Of a stretch of 64,000 nt of DNA, positions 8,813 to 16,386 are shown one piece after another. The stretch is taken from NCBI GenBank assembly GCA_030550395.1, contig JAUQPL010000003.1, forward strand, positions 124,001 through 188,000, in the 5' to 3' direction. A program made the translations under genes and the position numbers. This stretch comes from Bacteroidota bacterium. Lineage in GTDB: Bacteria; Bacteroidota; Ignavibacteria; Kapaibacteriales; HRBIN21. The stretch's first letter is position 1. Every line of letters starts with the position of its first letter. Below the pieces are notes generated by a model. The model saw nothing but the letters and a program-made list of their open reading frames with translations, ran no database searches and was not told where the DNA came from.

Positions 8813-8841
8813 ATAAGCGTTTTTGAGCAAAAAATGCTTAT
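8813..8841. repeat. 29-bp near-perfect hairpin between mraZ and lexA
   Basis: ATAAGCGTTTTT and AAAAATGCTTAT form 12-bp arms around the 5-bp loop GAGCA, with a single mismatch (G.T wobble in plus-strand RNA). It lies about 150 bp from both divergent start codons. No gene reads into it, so a terminator role is unlikely and an operator is more plausible. Its arms overlap the TTTTGAGCAA direct repeats. Confidence 0.5.
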
Positions 8842-8850
8842 TTTGAGCAA
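8821..8850. repeat. Two TTTTGAGCAA direct repeats, 20 bp apart
   Basis: TTTTGAGCAA occurs at 8821-8830 and again at 8841-8850, exactly two helical turns apart, in the mraZ/lexA intergenic region. This geometry is typical of two operators bound on the same DNA face. The binding protein is unknown. Together with the hairpin and the MraZ boxes this accounts for much of the only gap longer than 300 bp in the window. Confidence 0.45.
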
Positions 8851-8917
8851 GGTTATTGCCGTTATCCAACGTTTACACTCTCCTCAGCGCATAGCAGGAG
8901 CAGTGGGAAGGGGGGAA

Positions 8918-8935
8918 CCTGAATATTTGTTCAGG
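8918..8935. promoter_or_regulatory. Perfect palindrome CCTGAA-N6-TTCAGG upstream of lexA
   Basis: CCTGAA (8918-8923), spacer TATTTG and TTCAGG (8930-8935) form a perfect 6-6-6 inverted repeat ending 32 bp before the lexA promoter box. Further half-sites occur at 8807-8812 (TTCAGG) and 8949-8954 (CCTGAA). The shape resembles a dimeric repressor site such as a LexA box, but the sequence is not a classical SOS box. Confidence 0.5.
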
Positions 8936-8966
8936 AGACTGCGTAGTCCCTGAAAAGATTTTCCCA

Positions 8967-8974
8967 TAACTTTG
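8967..8974 (+). promoter_or_regulatory. Putative -7 box (TAACTTTG) for lexA
   Basis: This is an exact TAnnTTTG match ending 28 nt before the lexA ATG. The palindromic half-site CCTGAA at 8949-8954 would lie between the -33 and -7 positions, a good place for repressor control. No clear -33 TTG is present. Confidence 0.52.
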
Positions 8975-9002
8975 TGCGGGTATCCCTGTACACTGATATG
9001 TC

Positions 9003-9689
9003 ATGGCACAGTTCTTCCAGCAAGACGACGCCTTGGGTCTTACCCCACGGCAGTTGCAGGTACTCCGCCTTATAGTGGAGAGTGTTGTCACGAAAGGATT
9101 CCCACCCACAATTCACGAGATATGCCAGCAGTTGGGATGTCGCTCTACGAATGCGGTATATGAATTCCTGAGAGCTTTAGAGCGGAAGGGCTATATCCGT
9201 CGCTTGGGAAGGGGGCGTGCTCGGAGCATTCAGTTGACGGAAAAGGTGTCAGGAGGCAGGATGATGCATCCTCTACCTCAAGGACGTTCAATACCCTTGC
9301 TTCCCTCGGGCGTTGTGTTAGAGCCTCTGCAGTTGTTCCGTATGCCCCAAGCGCATATCTTTATTGATCCCATGCTCTTTCCGGGGGAGGAGCTGTTCGC
9401 GGTGGTGGTTTCAGAGGGAGGGCTTCGGGAGGAGGGTATTTGGGCAGGGGATATCGTGATTGCGCGTCGTATTAGTGAACAGCTGACACCTGGTCAACTT
9501 GTTGTGGCGTGGGTTCATGGAACCCTGTTCGTGCGTTATTTGTACTCGCACGCTCATGGTTGGGAGTTAAGGGGGAGAGGGCGTCAGCCTCCCCCAATTC
9601 GTTTTGATAGTTCCTCCGATGTCGTTGTGCTTGGCTATGTCCTTGGGCTGCTTCGTCGCTTTGTTCATGAAACCTCCCTTGAGCGATAA
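9003..9689 (+). CDS. lexA: LexA-family repressor with a degenerate (non-cleaving) peptidase domain
   Basis: The 228-residue protein has an intact LexA winged-helix domain: LTPRQLQVLRLI, GFPPTIHEICQQLG, and NAVYEFLRALERKGYIRR, about residues 13-67. It is followed by an S24-type fold. Aligned by eye to E. coli LexA, the scissile Ala84-Gly85 is Val105-Leu106, catalytic Ser119 is Gly140 (SEGGLREEGI), and catalytic Lys156 is Arg178 (LFVRYL). It therefore should bind DNA but not self-cleave with RecA. Synechocystis LexA is a known case of a LexA lacking cleavage residues. Its role may be other than SOS control. It starts at ATG 9003 behind a TAACTTTG box and is divergent from mraZ. It is not truncated. 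Confidence 0.85.
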   Translation: MAQFFQQDDALGLTPRQLQVLRLIVESVVTKGFPPTIHEICQQLGCRSTNAVYEFLRALERKGYIRRLGRGRARSIQLTEKVSGGRMMHPLPQGRSIPLLPSGVVLEPLQLFRMPQAHIFIDPMLFPGEELFAVVVSEGGLREEGIWAGDIVIARRISEQLTPGQLVVAWVHGTLFVRYLYSHAHGWELRGRGRQPPPIRFDSSSDVVVLGYVLGLLRRFVHETSLER

Positions 9690-9795
9690 GGTATGGGATG
9701 CTGATATAGCTCATGGTCCGTGTTGTACACAAGAGTGTAATATTGCAACGCTGCTTGCTGCCGAGTTAAGTAAGACAAGTTTCAAAGGAATCCAA

Positions 9796-10296
9796 ATGAA
9801 TCGTGGTGGCGTCATGTTCGGGATACTCGGGTTAAGCTTGCTCCTAGCATGTTCGGGGAATTCCAATGCGGAGAGGGTGAATACAGGGGTGGAACAGCCA
9901 AAGGAGAAAGGAGCGACGTCGGGATTACCGACCGTAGCAGAGGTTCCACCTGTAGCGGGTGTTCCGACGGCAACGCTACAGCGGGGTAAGCAGATCTATG
10001 ACTCCTACTGCAAGACATGTCACCAAAGTCAAGGACAGGGAATTCCTGGTGTTTATCCTCCTTTGGCAAAGTCAGATTATCTGCAGGATAAGCAAAAGGT
10101 TATTCGGGCGCTAGTTTTTGGACTTTCGGGTCCGATAACGGTTAATGGAAAAAAGTACAATGGCGTAATGCCGCCAGCGCCATACAATGATGAAGATATA
10201 GCAGCAGTACTAACGTATGTGTACAACAGCTTCGGCAATTCTGGAGGGGTCATCACTGCTGCGGAAGTAGCTGCAGTACGTAAGGCGGGCAAATAA
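9796..10296 (+). CDS. Mono-haem cytochrome c lipoprotein (copy 1)
   Basis: The ORF-track frame opens at 9604 inside lexA. The real start is ATG 9796, which gives a lipoprotein signal peptide (MFGILGLSLLLACSG, lipobox LLAC) behind an AAAGGA ribosome site. The mature 145-residue part has a haem-attachment motif CKTCH at residues 72-76 and a distal MPPAPYNDEDIAAVLTYVY stretch that supplies the axial Met, as in small class I cytochromes. It is likely anchored on the periplasmic face as an electron carrier. The next gene is a close copy, so this is a tandem duplication. No oxidase or reductase subunit is adjacent. A TAATATTG near-match to the promoter box lies at 9738-9745. Confidence 0.88.
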   Translation: MNRGGVMFGILGLSLLLACSGNSNAERVNTGVEQPKEKGATSGLPTVAEVPPVAGVPTATLQRGKQIYDSYCKTCHQSQGQGIPGVYPPLAKSDYLQDKQKVIRALVFGLSGPITVNGKKYNGVMPPAPYNDEDIAAVLTYVYNSFGNSGGVITAAEVAAVRKAGK

Positions 10297-10431
10297 GACT
10301 GTGGGACGGCGTTCACCTAAGGGTAGCAGCTTACGGGGGATTGTAGGAGGCGAGAAGGGAAGCTATGATTTAGACAATCGGCTTCTGTAATGGACGTCTA
10401 TCCATAGGTCTCACAAAATAGTAGGAGTCCT

Positions 10432-10905
10432 ATGCATTGGCGAGCCATTTTCCCATTTCTTGTTTTCCCTGTGTTGCTCGGTTGTGGTGGGGAAAAACCG
10501 GAGCAGTCCCGTGGTGGCGAACAAGGAACCAATGTGGCTTCTCCGGTGGCTGCTGGGGTTCCTGCTACAATGTTGCAACGAGGCAAGCAGATCTACGAGT
10601 CTTACTGTCGGACCTGTCATCAGGCGAATGGACAGGGTATTCCGGGAATGTATCCGCCGCTTGCCAAATCAGACTTTCTGCAGGACAAGCGTCGGGTAAT
10701 CCACGCATTGGTCTTTGGGCTGTCGGGTTCGATAACGGTTAATGGGAAGCAGTTCAATGGTGTTATGCCCCCAGCACCGTACAATGATGAGGATTTGGCG
10801 GCAGTGTTGACCTATGTCTACAACAGCTTTGGCAATCCTGGCGGGAGCGTCACACCTGAGGAAGTTGCAGCTGTTCGTAAAGCGGGCAAGCAAGCTCTGC
10901 AGTGA
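10432..10905 (+). CDS. Mono-haem cytochrome c lipoprotein (copy 2)
   Basis: This 157-residue paralogue of the preceding gene has lipobox VLLGC (about residues 14-18), haem motif CRTCH at 59-63 and the same MPPAPYNDEDLAAVLTYVYNSFGN tail. Nearly all residues from LQRGKQIY to AVRKAGK match copy 1, while the linker after the lipidated Cys differs. The 135-bp gap between the copies holds no gene I can support. Both probably carry electrons at the cell envelope. The end is 4 bp from the convergent EnvC-like gene. Confidence 0.88.
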   Translation: MHWRAIFPFLVFPVLLGCGGEKPEQSRGGEQGTNVASPVAAGVPATMLQRGKQIYESYCRTCHQANGQGIPGMYPPLAKSDFLQDKRRVIHALVFGLSGSITVNGKQFNGVMPPAPYNDEDLAAVLTYVYNSFGNPGGSVTPEEVAAVRKAGKQALQ

Positions 10906-10909
10906 GAGC

Positions 10910-12139
10910 TTAGCGGAGCCATTCCAGAGGGTTCAGTGGGGAGCGCCCACGCCAGAGTTGAAGGTGAAAGCCTTCGCCATCGAGGGTTATACCACTGGAA
11001 CCAATCGTGGTGCCGGCTGCTATGGCTGTTCCTGGGCTGACAAGAACGCGTTCTAAGTTGGCGTAAACAGAGCGCAAGGCATCTGCGTGCTCAACCACGA
11101 CGACGTTTTGGTACGTTGGCAGCCATTGGACCAGTTTAACGATACCGGCAGCGACAGCGTGGACAGGGCTTCCCCGTGGAGCGGCGATGTCGATCCCGGG
11201 GTTTTGCCATACGATTCCAGTTTCAATGTTTCTCTGTAATCCATACCCGCGAAGGAGTCGGCGTGAGGAAGAGGGCCAGCGGAGTTCTCCCTTAGGGGGG
11301 AGTGTTGAAGCGGCAGGAGGAAGCTGTGCCTTGGGAGAGGAGAGCGGGGGAAGAACGCGCTTTGTGGAGGTAGGAGAGGTCTGATATTGGCGGGATTCGG
11401 TGATCAGGCGTTGGATCATGCTCTGGAGTTGCTGTGCACTGCGCTGGCGTTCCCGAAGGAGAGTGTGAAGCTCCTGGCGGCGAGAGCGGAGTTTTGCCAG
11501 TAGACGCTCCTGGTGGCGGAGGGTTTGGTAAAGCTCCTGTCGCTGTTTCTCCCGCTTGTGGAGCCATTGTAAGCGCTGATGTTGCAGGGATTGCAACCGT
11601 ATCCGCAATTGCGACACTGTATCGTGTCTGTGTTGGAGGTGTCGGTACTGGTGGAGGTAGTGGAAAAGTAGGCTGCGCACGTAGGGTTGGGAAGGAACAG
11701 GGAGATTATGCTCGGCGCCGGAGTGGTAGTGAAGGTAGAATTGGCGGAGCAGCAAGCGTTGGTGATGTCCAAGGCTGTCGCGCCGAGCGCTGAGTCGGTT
11801 GAGCTCATATTGGACGAGTCGGAGGGAATCTTCGAGCCGTCGCAGTTCCTGAGTCTGCAGTGCGATAGAGCGTTCCAGCAGTATTCGGTAGCGCTGGAGG
11901 CGTGCCAGCTGCTGATGGAGGGAGATCTCTTGTTGAGTGTGCTGCTGGAGCTGTTCCTTCAGCTCGTCAATGGAGCGTTGAAGTTGCTGGAGTTTCTGCT
12001 GATGTTGCTGAAGCTGGCGAGAAGCCGGAATCTGAGACCAGCTGAAGGTGCTGGTCAGTAATAGTCCAAGGCTAATCGTCCACCCGAACCCGCTGAACAT
12101 CAGCGCCCAACTGCTGTAGTTTCTGTTCGATGGCTTCAT
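10910..12139 (-). CDS. EnvC-like coiled-coil protein with degenerate LytM (M23) domain
   Basis: The roughly 409-residue protein has a signal peptide, a long Gln/Leu/Arg-rich coiled coil (about residues 35-265) and a C-terminal LytM/M23 domain (about 300-405). Two canonical zinc ligands are changed: the first His of HxxxD is Asn (QNPGID), and the final HxH reads HLQ. This pattern is like EnvC/NlpD, which activate amidases rather than cut peptidoglycan. A division-linked murein-hydrolase activator is the likely role. ATGs at 12151, 12139 and 12100 are possible. 12139 gives a basic signal-peptide start. It overlaps murA by 68 bp, or 29 bp if 12100 is used. Confidence 0.8.
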   Translation of the reverse strand: MKPSNRNYSSWALMFSGFGWTISLGLLLTSTFSWSQIPASRQLQQHQQKLQQLQRSIDELKEQLQQHTQQEISLHQQLARLQRYRILLERSIALQTQELRRLEDSLRLVQYELNRLSARRDSLGHHQRLLLRQFYLHYHSGAEHNLPVPSQPYVRSLLFHYLHQYRHLQHRHDTVSQLRIRLQSLQHQRLQWLHKREKQRQELYQTLRHQERLLAKLRSRRQELHTLLRERQRSAQQLQSMIQRLITESRQYQTSPTSTKRVLPPLSSPKAQLPPAASTLPPKGELRWPSSSRRLLRGYGLQRNIETGIVWQNPGIDIAAPRGSPVHAVAAGIVKLVQWLPTYQNVVVVEHADALRSVYANLERVLVSPGTAIAAGTTIGSSGITLDGEGFHLQLWRGRSPLNPLEWLR

Positions 12140-13331
12140 AGCCTCGGTCAATGTGATGGAGTCCTAAGACTTCCGTTTCTCCTTCGGCAATAAGCCCGGC
12201 GATGAGAAGAGCGGCGCTGGCGCGGAGGTCGCTAGAGACAACTGTTGTGCCAGTGAGCGGATGACCTCCGAAGACGATAGCGGTATTGCCGTGTAACTCA
12301 ATGCGGGCTCCTAATCGTTGAAGTTCAGGGATATGTTTGAAGCGGTCAAGGTAGATGGTGTCAGTAATGCGGGAGACCCCTGGCGCTCGGAGCATGAGGG
12401 CTGTCCATTGGGCTTGGACATCTGTCGGAAAACCAGGGTAAGGGGCAGTTGTAACCGTGCTGGGGGCAGGGAGAGTCTCCATGCGGAGAGTCAGGGTATC
12501 GTGGGTTGTGACAATTGAGCAACCAACTTCCTGGAGCTTTGTGAGAATGGCATGGAGATGATCACTACGAGCCTGCGTTAGAGTAACTTCTCCCTGAGTG
12601 GCGGCAGCTGCTATGAGGAAAGTTGCTGCTTCAATGCGGTCAGGGATGACCTCCACGGTGGCAGGGTGCAAGTGCGAAACCCCCCGGATGCGGAGAACGG
12701 GGCTACCCAGTCCCTCAATGGAAGCTCCCATGGCGCAGAGGTACTCGCCCAGCTGGACAATTTCGGGTTCTCTGGCGGCGTTGCGGATGAGAGTTTCTCC
12801 TTCGGCTAAGACGGCAGCCATAAGAAGGTTTCCTGTTGCGCCAACGCTAGGAAAGCGCAGGTCAATGGTGGTACCGCGTAGGCGCTCAGCTCGGGCATAG
12901 ACGCGTCTATTTCGGACGGTCAGTTGAGCGCCCAGTTGCTGGAGCCCTTCCAGATGGAGATCAACCGGGCGTGGTCCGAAAGCACAACCCCCTGGGAGGG
13001 AGACTTCTGCATGGCCGTAGCGAGCCAATAGAGGGCCGAGGACATAGAAAGAGGCGCGCATGCGCCCGACCAATTCGTCGGGCGCATGGAAGGAGTGTAT
13101 CGTACTTGTGTCAATCAGCAGTTCTTTCCCCGTAAGGCGGCAAGAGCATCCGAGCGACTCTAGCAATTCCATCATAGTGAGGACATCGGTCAGGTGCGGT
13201 ACATTCAGCAGGCGGTGGGAACCCGGTGCCAATAGGGTTGCCGGTGCCAGCGCTAAGACAGCGTTTTTGGCACCGGAAATAGCAATGCGTCCTCGTAGGG
13301 AGCGTCCGCCACGGATGAGGAGTTTTTCCAT
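12072..13331 (-). CDS. murA: UDP-N-acetylglucosamine 1-carboxyvinyltransferase MurA
   Basis: The 419-residue enzyme catalyses the first committed step of peptidoglycan synthesis, transferring enolpyruvate from PEP to UDP-GlcNAc. Lys22-Asn23 (SGAKNAVLA) and the fosfomycin-target Cys116 in PGGCAFGPRPVD are intact, as is RFKHIPELQRLGA near the C-terminus. The ORF track extends it to 13691, but that extension would run through accC on the other strand and is not MurA-like. ATG 13331 gives MEKLLIRGGRSLRG, the normal N-terminus, 38 nt behind a TACTTTTG promoter box. The downstream EnvC-like gene overlaps its 3' end. Confidence 0.96.
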   Translation of the reverse strand: MEKLLIRGGRSLRGRIAISGAKNAVLALAPATLLAPGSHRLLNVPHLTDVLTMMELLESLGCSCRLTGKELLIDTSTIHSFHAPDELVGRMRASFYVLGPLLARYGHAEVSLPGGCAFGPRPVDLHLEGLQQLGAQLTVRNRRVYARAERLRGTTIDLRFPSVGATGNLLMAAVLAEGETLIRNAAREPEIVQLGEYLCAMGASIEGLGSPVLRIRGVSHLHPATVEVIPDRIEAATFLIAAAATQGEVTLTQARSDHLHAILTKLQEVGCSIVTTHDTLTLRMETLPAPSTVTTAPYPGFPTDVQAQWTALMLRAPGVSRITDTIYLDRFKHIPELQRLGARIELHGNTAIVFGGHPLTGTTVVSSDLRASAALLIAGLIAEGETEVLGLHHIDRGYEAIEQKLQQLGADVQRVRVDD

Positions 13332-13369
13332 GCTCTGCCTTCTTCCCTGAGGCATCTCGGCTGTATAGG

Positions 13370-13377
13370 CAAAAGTA
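13370..13377 (-). promoter_or_regulatory. Putative -7 box (TACTTTTG) for murA
   Basis: An exact TAnnTTTG match on the minus strand, 38 nt before the murA ATG at 13331. It supports 13331 rather than 13691 as the start. It shares a 123-bp divergent region with the accC box. Confidence 0.52.
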
Positions 13378-13409
13378 GGGGCTTCTGGACAAACAGTGGG
13401 AGGGTTTTG

Positions 13410-13417
13410 TAATTTCG
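13410..13417 (+). promoter_or_regulatory. Putative -7 box (TAATTTCG) for accC-gcvH
   Basis: TAATTTCG ends 37 nt before the accC GTG. The preceding AGGGTTTT is also found directly upstream of the E1 gene box at 22951-22968, giving a shared AGGGTTTT(C)GTAATTT string. Confidence 0.45.
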
Positions 13418-13454
13418 TACCATGCTGAAAGGTCCCACGAGGGGATAGGGTAGT

Positions 13455-14819
13455 GTGTTCCGGAAAATTCTGATTGCAAATCGGGGCGAGATTGCGCTGC
13501 GGATTATCCGTACCTGCCGGGAAATGGGTATTCGGACGGTAGCGGTCTATTCGGAGGCGGATCAATACTCGCTCCATGTCCGATTTGCTGATGAGGCAGT
13601 CTGCATTGGACCCCCACCGAGTAAGCAGAGTTATCTGAATATTCCCGCCATCATTGCTGCAGCGGAAGTGACGAATGCAGATGCTATCCACCCAGGCTAT
13701 GGATTCCTGGCGGAGAACGAGACCTTTGCGGAAATTTGCCGTGACTGTGGCTTTGTCTTCATCGGCCCCAGCCCGGAAGCAATTGCGAAGATGGGCAATA
13801 AATCCGTCGCTAAGGAAACAGTGCGGGCAGCGGGAGTACCAGTTGTGCCAGGGAGTGAAGGGGTGGTCAACTCACTAGGGGAGGCACGAGAGATTGCCCG
13901 TGCCATTGGATATCCTATTATGCTCAAAGCTGCTGCAGGTGGCGGGGGTAAGGGGATGCGCTTAGTGCGAAGTGAAGAAGAGCTGGAGCGGGCGTTTGTC
14001 TTGGCGCGCAATGAGGCGGAGGCTGCTTTCGGCAGTCCGGATGTGTACATAGAGAAGTTCATTGAACAACCGCGGCATGTGGAGATCCAGGTCTTTGGCG
14101 ATCATCACGGTGCGATTATCCACCTGAATGAGCGCGAATGCTCCATCCAGCGGCGCCATCAGAAGCTCATTGAGGAATGCCCCTCTCCCGTTATGACTCC
14201 GGAGTTACGGCAGGCAATGGGGGAAGCAGCAGTTCGGGCAGCTCGTGCTGTGGGCTATGTTAATGCGGGAACGGTAGAATTCCTGGTCGACCGGGAGCTC
14301 AACTTCTACTTCATGGAGATGAACACCCGCATTCAGGTGGAGCATCCTGTCACGGAGGAGGCCATCGGTGGAATTGACCTCATTAGGGAGCAGATTCGGG
14401 TAGCGGCGGGAGAACCGCTCACGCTACAGCCACAACCACCCCGATTCCATGCGATTGAGTGCCGGATTAACGCTGAAGATCCTTTTGCCGATTACCGTCC
14501 TTCCCCGGGCACCATTACAAGCCTGCACTTTCCGGGAGGTCCCGGTATTCGGGTAGATTCTCACGTCTATCAGGGCTATACCATTCCGCCGCACTATGAT
14601 TCCCTGATTGCTAAGCTCATCGCGGTTGCTCCAACGCGAGAGGAGGCCATAGCCCGTATGCGGCGAGCCTTGGAAGAATTTGTCGTTGAGGGGATTGCGA
14701 CAACTATCCCCTTCCATCGGGCTATGATGAACAACCCGGATTTCCTTGCCGGGTGCTTTGATACGCGGTATCTGGAAGAGCATGACTGGCGTCAGTATGC
14801 ACCGGCTCTTGAAGTGTAA
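13455..14819 (+). CDS. accC: Biotin carboxylase (acetyl-CoA carboxylase subunit)
   Basis: The 454-residue protein starts with the classic [25 protein letters not shown] and contains [10 protein letters not shown], the ATP-grasp glycine loop [22 protein letters not shown]-like [13 protein letters not shown], and [14 protein letters not shown]. It carboxylates biotin on the carrier protein with ATP and bicarbonate, the first half-reaction of malonyl-CoA synthesis. The start is GTG 13455. The usual upstream accB (biotin carrier) is absent, and instead gcvH follows 20 bp downstream. A role in another biotin-dependent carboxylase cannot be excluded. Confidence 0.94.
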   Translation: MFRKILIANRGEIALRIIRTCREMGIRTVAVYSEADQYSLHVRFADEAVCIGPPPSKQSYLNIPAIIAAAEVTNADAIHPGYGFLAENETFAEICRDCGFVFIGPSPEAIAKMGNKSVAKETVRAAGVPVVPGSEGVVNSLGEAREIARAIGYPIMLKAAAGGGGKGMRLVRSEEELERAFVLARNEAEAAFGSPDVYIEKFIEQPRHVEIQVFGDHHGAIIHLNERECSIQRRHQKLIEECPSPVMTPELRQAMGEAAVRAARAVGYVNAGTVEFLVDRELNFYFMEMNTRIQVEHPVTEEAIGGIDLIREQIRVAAGEPLTLQPQPPRFHAIECRINAEDPFADYRPSPGTITSLHFPGGPGIRVDSHVYQGYTIPPHYDSLIAKLIAVAPTREEAIARMRRALEEFVVEGIATTIPFHRAMMNNPDFLAGCFDTRYLEEHDWRQYAPALEV

Positions 14820-14839
14820 CGAAGTCAAGGAGACACAAG

Positions 14840-15226
14840 ATGCGCTTCCCGGAGGAACTCCGCTATACGAAGGACCATGAGTGGGTGCGCGTTGAGGACG
14901 GTATGGCTGTTGTGGGTATCACAGACCATGCACAGCACGAATTGGGGGACATTGTGTACGTGGATGTATCCGTAGGCGTTGACCAGGAAGTCCGTGCAGG
15001 AGAGGTTATTGCTACGTTGGAGGCGGTCAAAACAGTTGCTGACGTCTATGCACCAGTCAGTGGGCGGGTTGTAGAGATTAACCCCATCCTTGCTGAGCGG
15101 CCGGAAGCGATTAACCAAGATCCCTATGGTGAAGGATGGATTCTCCGGCTGCAGGTGACGCAGCCTGCGGAGTTGGAGCAGCTGTTGGATGCTTCAGCTT
15201 ATAAGGAGCTCATTGGACAGGCATGA
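14840..15226 (+). CDS. gcvH: Glycine cleavage system H protein
   Basis: The 128-residue protein has the GcvH core: YTKDHEWVRVEDG, VGITDHAQHELGDIVYVD and the lipoyl-lysine motif EAVKTVADVYAPVSG with Lys64. It shuttles the aminomethyl group between the P, T and L proteins of the glycine cleavage system on a lipoyl arm. None of gcvT, gcvP or lipoyl synthesis genes is near. It sits between accC (20 bp) and an esterase (4-bp overlap). The EAVK motif, not EAMKM, argues against a biotin carrier. AGGAG precedes the ATG. Confidence 0.93.
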   Translation: MRFPEELRYTKDHEWVRVEDGMAVVGITDHAQHELGDIVYVDVSVGVDQEVRAGEVIATLEAVKTVADVYAPVSGRVVEINPILAERPEAINQDPYGEGWILRLQVTQPAELEQLLDASAYKELIGQA

Positions 15227-16323
15227 CCGTGCGGGGGTGGAGGAAGCCTCTGGTGGGCATTTTCGTTTTCAGTGTGGGGGGCATAGGGGCACAGGAACTT
15301 CAGACGGCGTTTGAGCGTGGATACGCCCTGTGGCAACAGGGGCGCTATACGGAGGCTGCTGAGGCGTTCCGGCTGTGGACCGCAGCGAACCCGCGCGATT
15401 GGGAAGCCTTCATCCTTTTGGCGCGGTGTCTCCTCCGGCAGGCGGACACTCCGGCAGCTCTTCAGGCGCTGCAGGGGGCTGTCCGTGCCGGATGGGTAGA
15501 TACGACGCTTATCATATCAGAGCCTGAGTGGCGCTTTTTGGAGCGCCATCGGCAGGGACGTCCCATTGTGCAGGGATTGCGCCATCGGGCGGCCGTTTAT
15601 GCGGGAGTGGATACCGTCCTTATTCGTCAGGAGCGCTTAGGGCGGTACTTTGTGCTCTATCCTGAGCGGTTTGATACGGTACGGCGCTATCACCTTGTGC
15701 TTCTACTCCATGGTAATTCCCAGGCGCCATCGCAGTTATACAGCTGGGTTCGGGAATGGCAGCATGAGGACATGCTCGTGGTAATACCAGAGGCGCCTTA
15801 TGTCCGACTTCGTCCTACGCTGAATGCCGCTGCTCTCCGTTTTTCGGCTTTGGGAGAAGAGCTCGGGGTGCTGCCGGTGGAGCTCAGGGAAGATATTATC
15901 GCTGTGACGGCGGAGTGGTATCATGCCGTTGTTCAGGATGCTCGTCAGCGCTTGCCGGTTCGGCGAGCGCTTCCCCTTGTAGTGGGCTTTTCGCAGGGCG
16001 GATTTATGGCTGCTGTCCTCGTTTCGCGCCATCCCGAAGCGTATGCCGGAGCAGCTTTGGTGGCTGCAAGCTATTATCCCGAGGGTCGGGTGCTGGAACG
16101 ACTGCCGGAGATACGGCGGTATGGAGTCTCCTTCCTGCTGATGCATGGTTCTCAAGACCCAATTGTTCCCTTTCAAACCACTCAGCTGTTTGCCAATTCT
16201 TTGGCGCAAGCAGGGATTGAGCATGAATTTTTCGCCTTCACTGGGGGACATTGGGCCTCACCGGAGGCAACCCAACGGTTACGGGAGTGGATTCTCCAGC
16301 TCCAGCGGCGTTATGGGAAGTGA
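15223..16323 (+). CDS. Secreted phospholipase/carboxylesterase-type alpha/beta hydrolase with TPR-like N-terminus
   Basis: The 366-residue protein has a signal peptide (to about residue 23, GIGAQ), then a TPR-like helical part (about 25-90: ALWQQGRYTEAAEAFRLW). The alpha/beta hydrolase domain (about 140-365) belongs to the phospholipase/carboxylesterase family. The triad is visible: Ser257 in GFSQGG, Asp312 in GSQDPIVPF, and His343 in GGHW. The oxyanion-side motif LLLHGNSQAP is near 161. It is probably periplasmic and acts on a carboxylic ester. The substrate is unknown. It overlaps gcvH by 4 bp. Confidence 0.82.
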   Translation: MTVRGWRKPLVGIFVFSVGGIGAQELQTAFERGYALWQQGRYTEAAEAFRLWTAANPRDWEAFILLARCLLRQADTPAALQALQGAVRAGWVDTTLIISEPEWRFLERHRQGRPIVQGLRHRAAVYAGVDTVLIRQERLGRYFVLYPERFDTVRRYHLVLLLHGNSQAPSQLYSWVREWQHEDMLVVIPEAPYVRLRPTLNAAALRFSALGEELGVLPVELREDIIAVTAEWYHAVVQDARQRLPVRRALPLVVGFSQGGFMAAVLVSRHPEAYAGAALVAASYYPEGRVLERLPEIRRYGVSFLLMHGSQDPIVPFQTTQLFANSLAQAGIEHEFFAFTGGHWASPEATQRLREWILQLQRRYGK

Positions 16324-16386
16324 GGGCTCCCGGGACTAAGCTATCCCCTCCTTCGTCTTGCGCTTGAGAGACAGTGTGAGGGGGAT

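Noticed and set aside
13332-13691. N-terminal 120-residue extension of the MurA ORF
   Set aside because: It would overlap accC on the other strand and passes through the divergent promoter region. The family start is MEKLLIRGG at 13331.
14840-15226. gcvH product as a biotin carrier for the adjacent AccC
   Set aside because: The modified lysine sits in EAVKTVAD, typical of lipoyl GcvH, not EAMKM of biotin carriers, and the whole length fits GcvH.
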